A stretch of DNA of 64,000 nt, taken from the NCBI GenBank assembly GCA_034411995.1, contig DAOUME010000015.1, positions 66,370-130,369 on the forward strand, in the 5' to 3' direction. Shown piece after piece: positions 61,787 through 64,000 of the stretch. Below the pieces are notes generated by a model. It had not been told where the DNA came from, ran no database searches, and saw only the letters and a program-made list of their open reading frames with translations. Numbering within the stretch: position 1 is the first letter of the stretch; every line of letters starts with the position of its first letter. Made by a program: the position numbers and the translations under genes. The DNA is from JAUVXJ01 sp034411995. Its GTDB lineage: Bacteria > Chloroflexota > Anaerolineae > UBA7937 > B3-Chlor.

Positions 61787-62779
61787 ATGACCATGCTTCG
61801 CTGGACTGGACGGATATTCCTGGGTGCCGTGATTCTCCTCATGGTCTTGATACTCTATGGGTTGATCCGGGAGTCCATTGCTCGCCGCGAGTACAGTGCC
61901 GAATATCCTCCACCGGGCCGCATGGTGAGCCTCGGTACCCACGACATCCACCTGTATTGCGTCGGGAGTGGCGACCCGACCGTTGTGTTGGAAAGCGACC
62001 TCGATCAGCTAGGCTCGCTGAGCTGGTCGCTGGTGCAGAATGGGGTGGGGGAGTTCACTCGCGTATGCAGCTACGATAGGGCCGGGATCATGTGGAGTGA
62101 GCCGGGACCGCGCCCCAGAGATGGCGAGGTGATCGCCAGCGAGCTGGCCGCCGTGCTGGATGTGGCTGGCGAGGATGGCCCCTATGTGATGGTGGGACAT
62201 GCCCTGGGAGGGGCCTATGTAAGGATATTCGTGGGGCACAACCCCGATAAGGTGTGTGGCATGGTACTGGTCGATTCGGCCCACCCAGATCAGATGGCAC
62301 GGTTTGCCGCGATGGGGATCGAACGGGAGATCCCAGCAAGCCAGATCAGGCCGCTCATTCTGTTCTTGTCCCATCTGGGAATGCCAGGTCGCTTCACAGG
62401 CCCGCAGTACTCTATGCCCCAGGAAGTCTATGATGCTGAGCAGGCCTTCTTGCCGAAGTCCAGCGTGGCCTGGTTTGACGAAAGCGTCGAGGGAGCGCGT
62501 ACGCTGGCACAAGCGGGGCAGTGGGGGAGCCTGGGTGACATGCCCTTGATCGTCCTTTCTTCGGCGCGACCAGTTTCATCATATATCCAGACCGCGGGTT
62601 GGGACCCGCAGGATCTCTGGCTCGAATTGCAGCAAGAGCTAACGCTGCTCAGTGAGGACAGCGAAATCAGGATGCTTGAAGGATCCGGTCACTATATCCA
62701 ATTCGATGAACCGGAAGTGGTAATCGAGGCGGTCCGCGAAGTCGTTGGGCGTTGTGCGGAAACTATGCCTCTGCCCTGA
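61787..62779 (+). CDS. Alpha/beta-hydrolase fold protein lacking the nucleophile serine
   Basis: A 330-residue protein anchored by an N-terminal helix (IFLGAVILLMVLILYGLI, about 10-27). The alpha/beta-hydrolase core is recognisable: CVGSGDPTVVLESDLDQLGS, RVCSYDRAGIMWSEPGPRP, GPYVMVGHALGGAYVRIF and the late LEGSGHYIQFDEPEVV, which carries the catalytic-type His. The nucleophile elbow should read GHSxGG but reads GHALGG; the codon is GCC, one base from TCC. Activity of the usual kind is therefore unlikely. No close operon partner. Confidence 0.82.
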   Translation: MTMLRWTGRIFLGAVILLMVLILYGLIRESIARREYSAEYPPPGRMVSLGTHDIHLYCVGSGDPTVVLESDLDQLGSLSWSLVQNGVGEFTRVCSYDRAGIMWSEPGPRPRDGEVIASELAAVLDVAGEDGPYVMVGHALGGAYVRIFVGHNPDKVCGMVLVDSAHPDQMARFAAMGIEREIPASQIRPLILFLSHLGMPGRFTGPQYSMPQEVYDAEQAFLPKSSVAWFDESVEGARTLAQAGQWGSLGDMPLIVLSSARPVSSYIQTAGWDPQDLWLELQQELTLLSEDSEIRMLEGSGHYIQFDEPEVVIEAVREVVGRCAETMPLP

Positions 62780-63148
62780 GAGAGAGGCTGGCAGTACTCT
62801 CCAGCACCCCAGGCTCTTCAGAGTCTGCTTTGGAGTGACCGCAATGGCCACCAGCCACCAGCGAGTCATCCCCGGTTCTCGCCTCAAGAGATACCTCATA
62901 TGAACTCGTCTGCGCCTCTAGCCCCGAGCGCTGATACCGTACTGATGCCTGACAGCCACTCCTCGAACAACGCCTCGTTGCAGGATTGTGACCGGTTTAG
63001 TGCCCTTCTATGCTATGCTCGTGCCGGAGCGATGGAACCTTCCGAGGTCGATGCACGTCTGCATGGTGGCTACGAAATCTACGTTCTTGTAGAGGACGTA
63101 GACCGAGACTATGGCTCCCATGGTATGGAGCAAGTGGTGGAGGTCAAG
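62780..63148. other. Gene-free spacer before the last lipoprotein
   Basis: Nothing recognisable except a weak promoter near its right end. An open frame running through it into the lipoprotein gene lacks a start site and any family resemblance. Confidence 0.6.
62986..63014 (+). promoter_or_regulatory. Possible promoter of the duplicated-domain lipoprotein
   Basis: TTGTGA (62986-62991), 17 bp, TATGCT (63009-63014). A second TATGCT follows immediately. Confidence 0.45.
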
Positions 63149-63835
63149 ATGATGAAGAGGGGTTGGCTCTCTCTAGTAGTGTCAGTGTTGGTGATGACCC
63201 TGGCCCTCACCATGGTCGGTTGCGGAACCACGCCGTCGGAGGCGAGTACTTCCGCAGCAGAGGCGCCAGCGGAGGTGCAACACGCACGAGATGCAGCTGT
63301 GACCTTCGTGCGAGAGCACTTCGACGAGGCCCCGGCAGATTCCCTCTCCTGGGAGGAGGAGAAGCTGACTCCCGAGGGGCTGGTCGGCGGCGAGGAATGG
63401 CAGTATACCGCAGGGGACTGGGTGGTGAAGGTTTCCTACGGGGTGGTGGCTCCCGAATGGACCGTGTACCACGTAACGGTGTCCAACGCGAGCACTGGCT
63501 TCGGGTGGGAGGGCCGCGTGGACGGGTCCGGACGGGCACCGGAGGCACCGGAGACTGCGTTGGTGGCGCGGGACCAGGCGCTCCTCTACGCCAGTGAGCA
63601 GCATGGTCAGTCTGGGCTCGGAGCGGGCCTGGCCTGGCAGGAGGAGCGGCTCACGCCTGGAAATATCGTGGGCGCAGAGACCTACCAATACACGGCCGGT
63701 GACTGGGTGGTTACGGTTTCTTATCCCGTCGTTCTGCCCGAGAATACCATCTACACGATAACCATAGCCAACGAGGCCAGCAGCTTCCAGTGGGAAGGCG
63801 AGGTAGATGCTCAGGGCGCGCTGACGGAGCACTAG
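63149..63835 (+). CDS. Lipoprotein with two tandem copies of an ~85-residue domain
   Basis: A 228-residue lipoprotein with signal peptide (WLSLVVSVLVMTLALTMVGC, the lipobox Cys at about 25). Two homologous units follow. The first has LSWEEEKLTPEGLVGGEEWQ and YTAGDWVVKVSYGVV; the second has LAWQEERLTPGNIVGAETYQ and YTAGDWVVTVSYPVV. Each ends in a W-EG-VD(G/A) segment. The arrangement suggests internal duplication of a small alpha/beta domain, perhaps PepSY-like, but the family is not certain. ATG 63149 has GGAGGT four bases ahead, with a second ATG right after. Confidence 0.75.
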   Translation: MMKRGWLSLVVSVLVMTLALTMVGCGTTPSEASTSAAEAPAEVQHARDAAVTFVREHFDEAPADSLSWEEEKLTPEGLVGGEEWQYTAGDWVVKVSYGVVAPEWTVYHVTVSNASTGFGWEGRVDGSGRAPEAPETALVARDQALLYASEQHGQSGLGAGLAWQEERLTPGNIVGAETYQYTAGDWVVTVSYPVVLPENTIYTITIANEASSFQWEGEVDAQGALTEH

Positions 63836-63877
63836 ACTGTCAGACAGCCATCTAGCGTTAGGAGGCAGAAAAGAGTA

Positions 63878-64000
63878 GGGGCTGTCCCGAAAGTACGTGG
63901 CGAGGGGTTGGTGGACAGCCCTTGGCACCTTCAAGTTGGAGTGAGAGAAGAGAGACTGGTGGTATTTAGCCCGCCAGTTTCGCCATGTTATGGGCTATGC
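63878..64000. mobile_element. Left edge of a probable insertion sequence
   Basis: GGGGCTGTCCCGAAAGTACG begins at 63878 and resembles terminal inverted repeats of IS elements. GGGCTGTCC (63879-63887) recurs inverted as GGACAGCCC (63913-63921). The C-terminal end of a transposase-like frame follows on the bottom strand. The other end is outside the window. Confidence 0.45.
63966..64000 (-). CDS. Transposase C-terminus (partial)
   Basis: Only 11 codons are inside the window; reading leftward they give IAHNMAKLAG and a stop TAA at 63968-63966. An (A/L)AxNxxKLA ending just before the stop is typical of DDE transposases of the IS1182/IS5 type. With so few residues the call rests mainly on this ending and on the inverted-repeat-like sequence next to it. 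Confidence 0.4.
   Translation of the reverse strand, partial: IAHNMAKLAG

Overview
The window is GC-rich bacterial chromosome, densely packed with housekeeping genes. The gene set suggests an uncultured member of the Chloroflexota (Anaerolineae- or Thermoflexia-like). Supporting features are the lipoproteins with Pro/Thr- or Pro/Glu-rich linkers, an SPFH protein with a glycine-rich segment and zinc ribbons, separate SecD and SecF, a Gram-positive-type LexA box at recA, and a T-box leader on valS. This placement is inference from gene content; there is no rRNA in the window. Promoters are sigma-A type (TTGACA-17-TATAAT), and several match the consensus almost exactly.

Layout. 1-7.0 kb: the end of a GxxExxY protein, a 266-bp tandem repeat array, two SAM methyltransferases, an M48 protease, a SAM hydrolase overlapping a Nudix protein, and thiL. 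7.1-14.6 kb: tRNA-Asn and a leftward information-processing block recA-recX-rny-dnaG-rpoD, with a terminator between recA and recX. 14.6-17.8 kb: a divergent gene for a degenerate zinc-ribbon DNA methylase and a Dph6-like ATPase. 17.9-24.0 kb: two large lipoproteins, a phosphatase, dodecin, and an SPFH/zinc-ribbon protein with its helical neighbour. 24.5-28.7 kb: rsmD, a membrane protein, and valS behind a complete T-box leader. 28.8-35.8 kb: a toxin-antitoxin-like pair, an aminotransferase, a PIG-L deacetylase, priA, a deoxyribosyltransferase-like gene and pncC. 35.9-41.7 kb: an MFS transporter, two lipoproteins and secDF. 41.8-48.7 kb: a phnDCE phosphonate transporter and a nadCAB operon.

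The stretch between nadC and dnaA (48.7-49.2 kb) looks like the chromosomal origin. It has phased DnaA boxes next to dnaA and a DnaA-trio-like run on the far side. To its left most genes run leftward; further to the right most run rightward, and the top strand changes from C-rich to G-rich across it. To the right lie dnaA, apt, an AIM24-type protein with a tiny membrane protein upstream, acetoacetyl-CoA synthetase and a DUF192 protein.

The most intriguing system is at 55.6-60.6 kb. A strongly folded leader precedes a PyrB-like carbamoyltransferase that lacks the aspartate-binding residues. This is followed by a YgeW-type carbamoyltransferase, a threonine-synthase-like enzyme and a second fold-type-II PLP enzyme. 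No pyrimidine or arginine genes are nearby, so I read the cluster as an uncharacterised carbamoyl/amino-acid pathway. The right end holds two DUF4870 paralogues (one apparently frameshifted), an alpha/beta hydrolase whose nucleophile is Ala, a duplicated-domain lipoprotein, and probably the edge of an insertion sequence.
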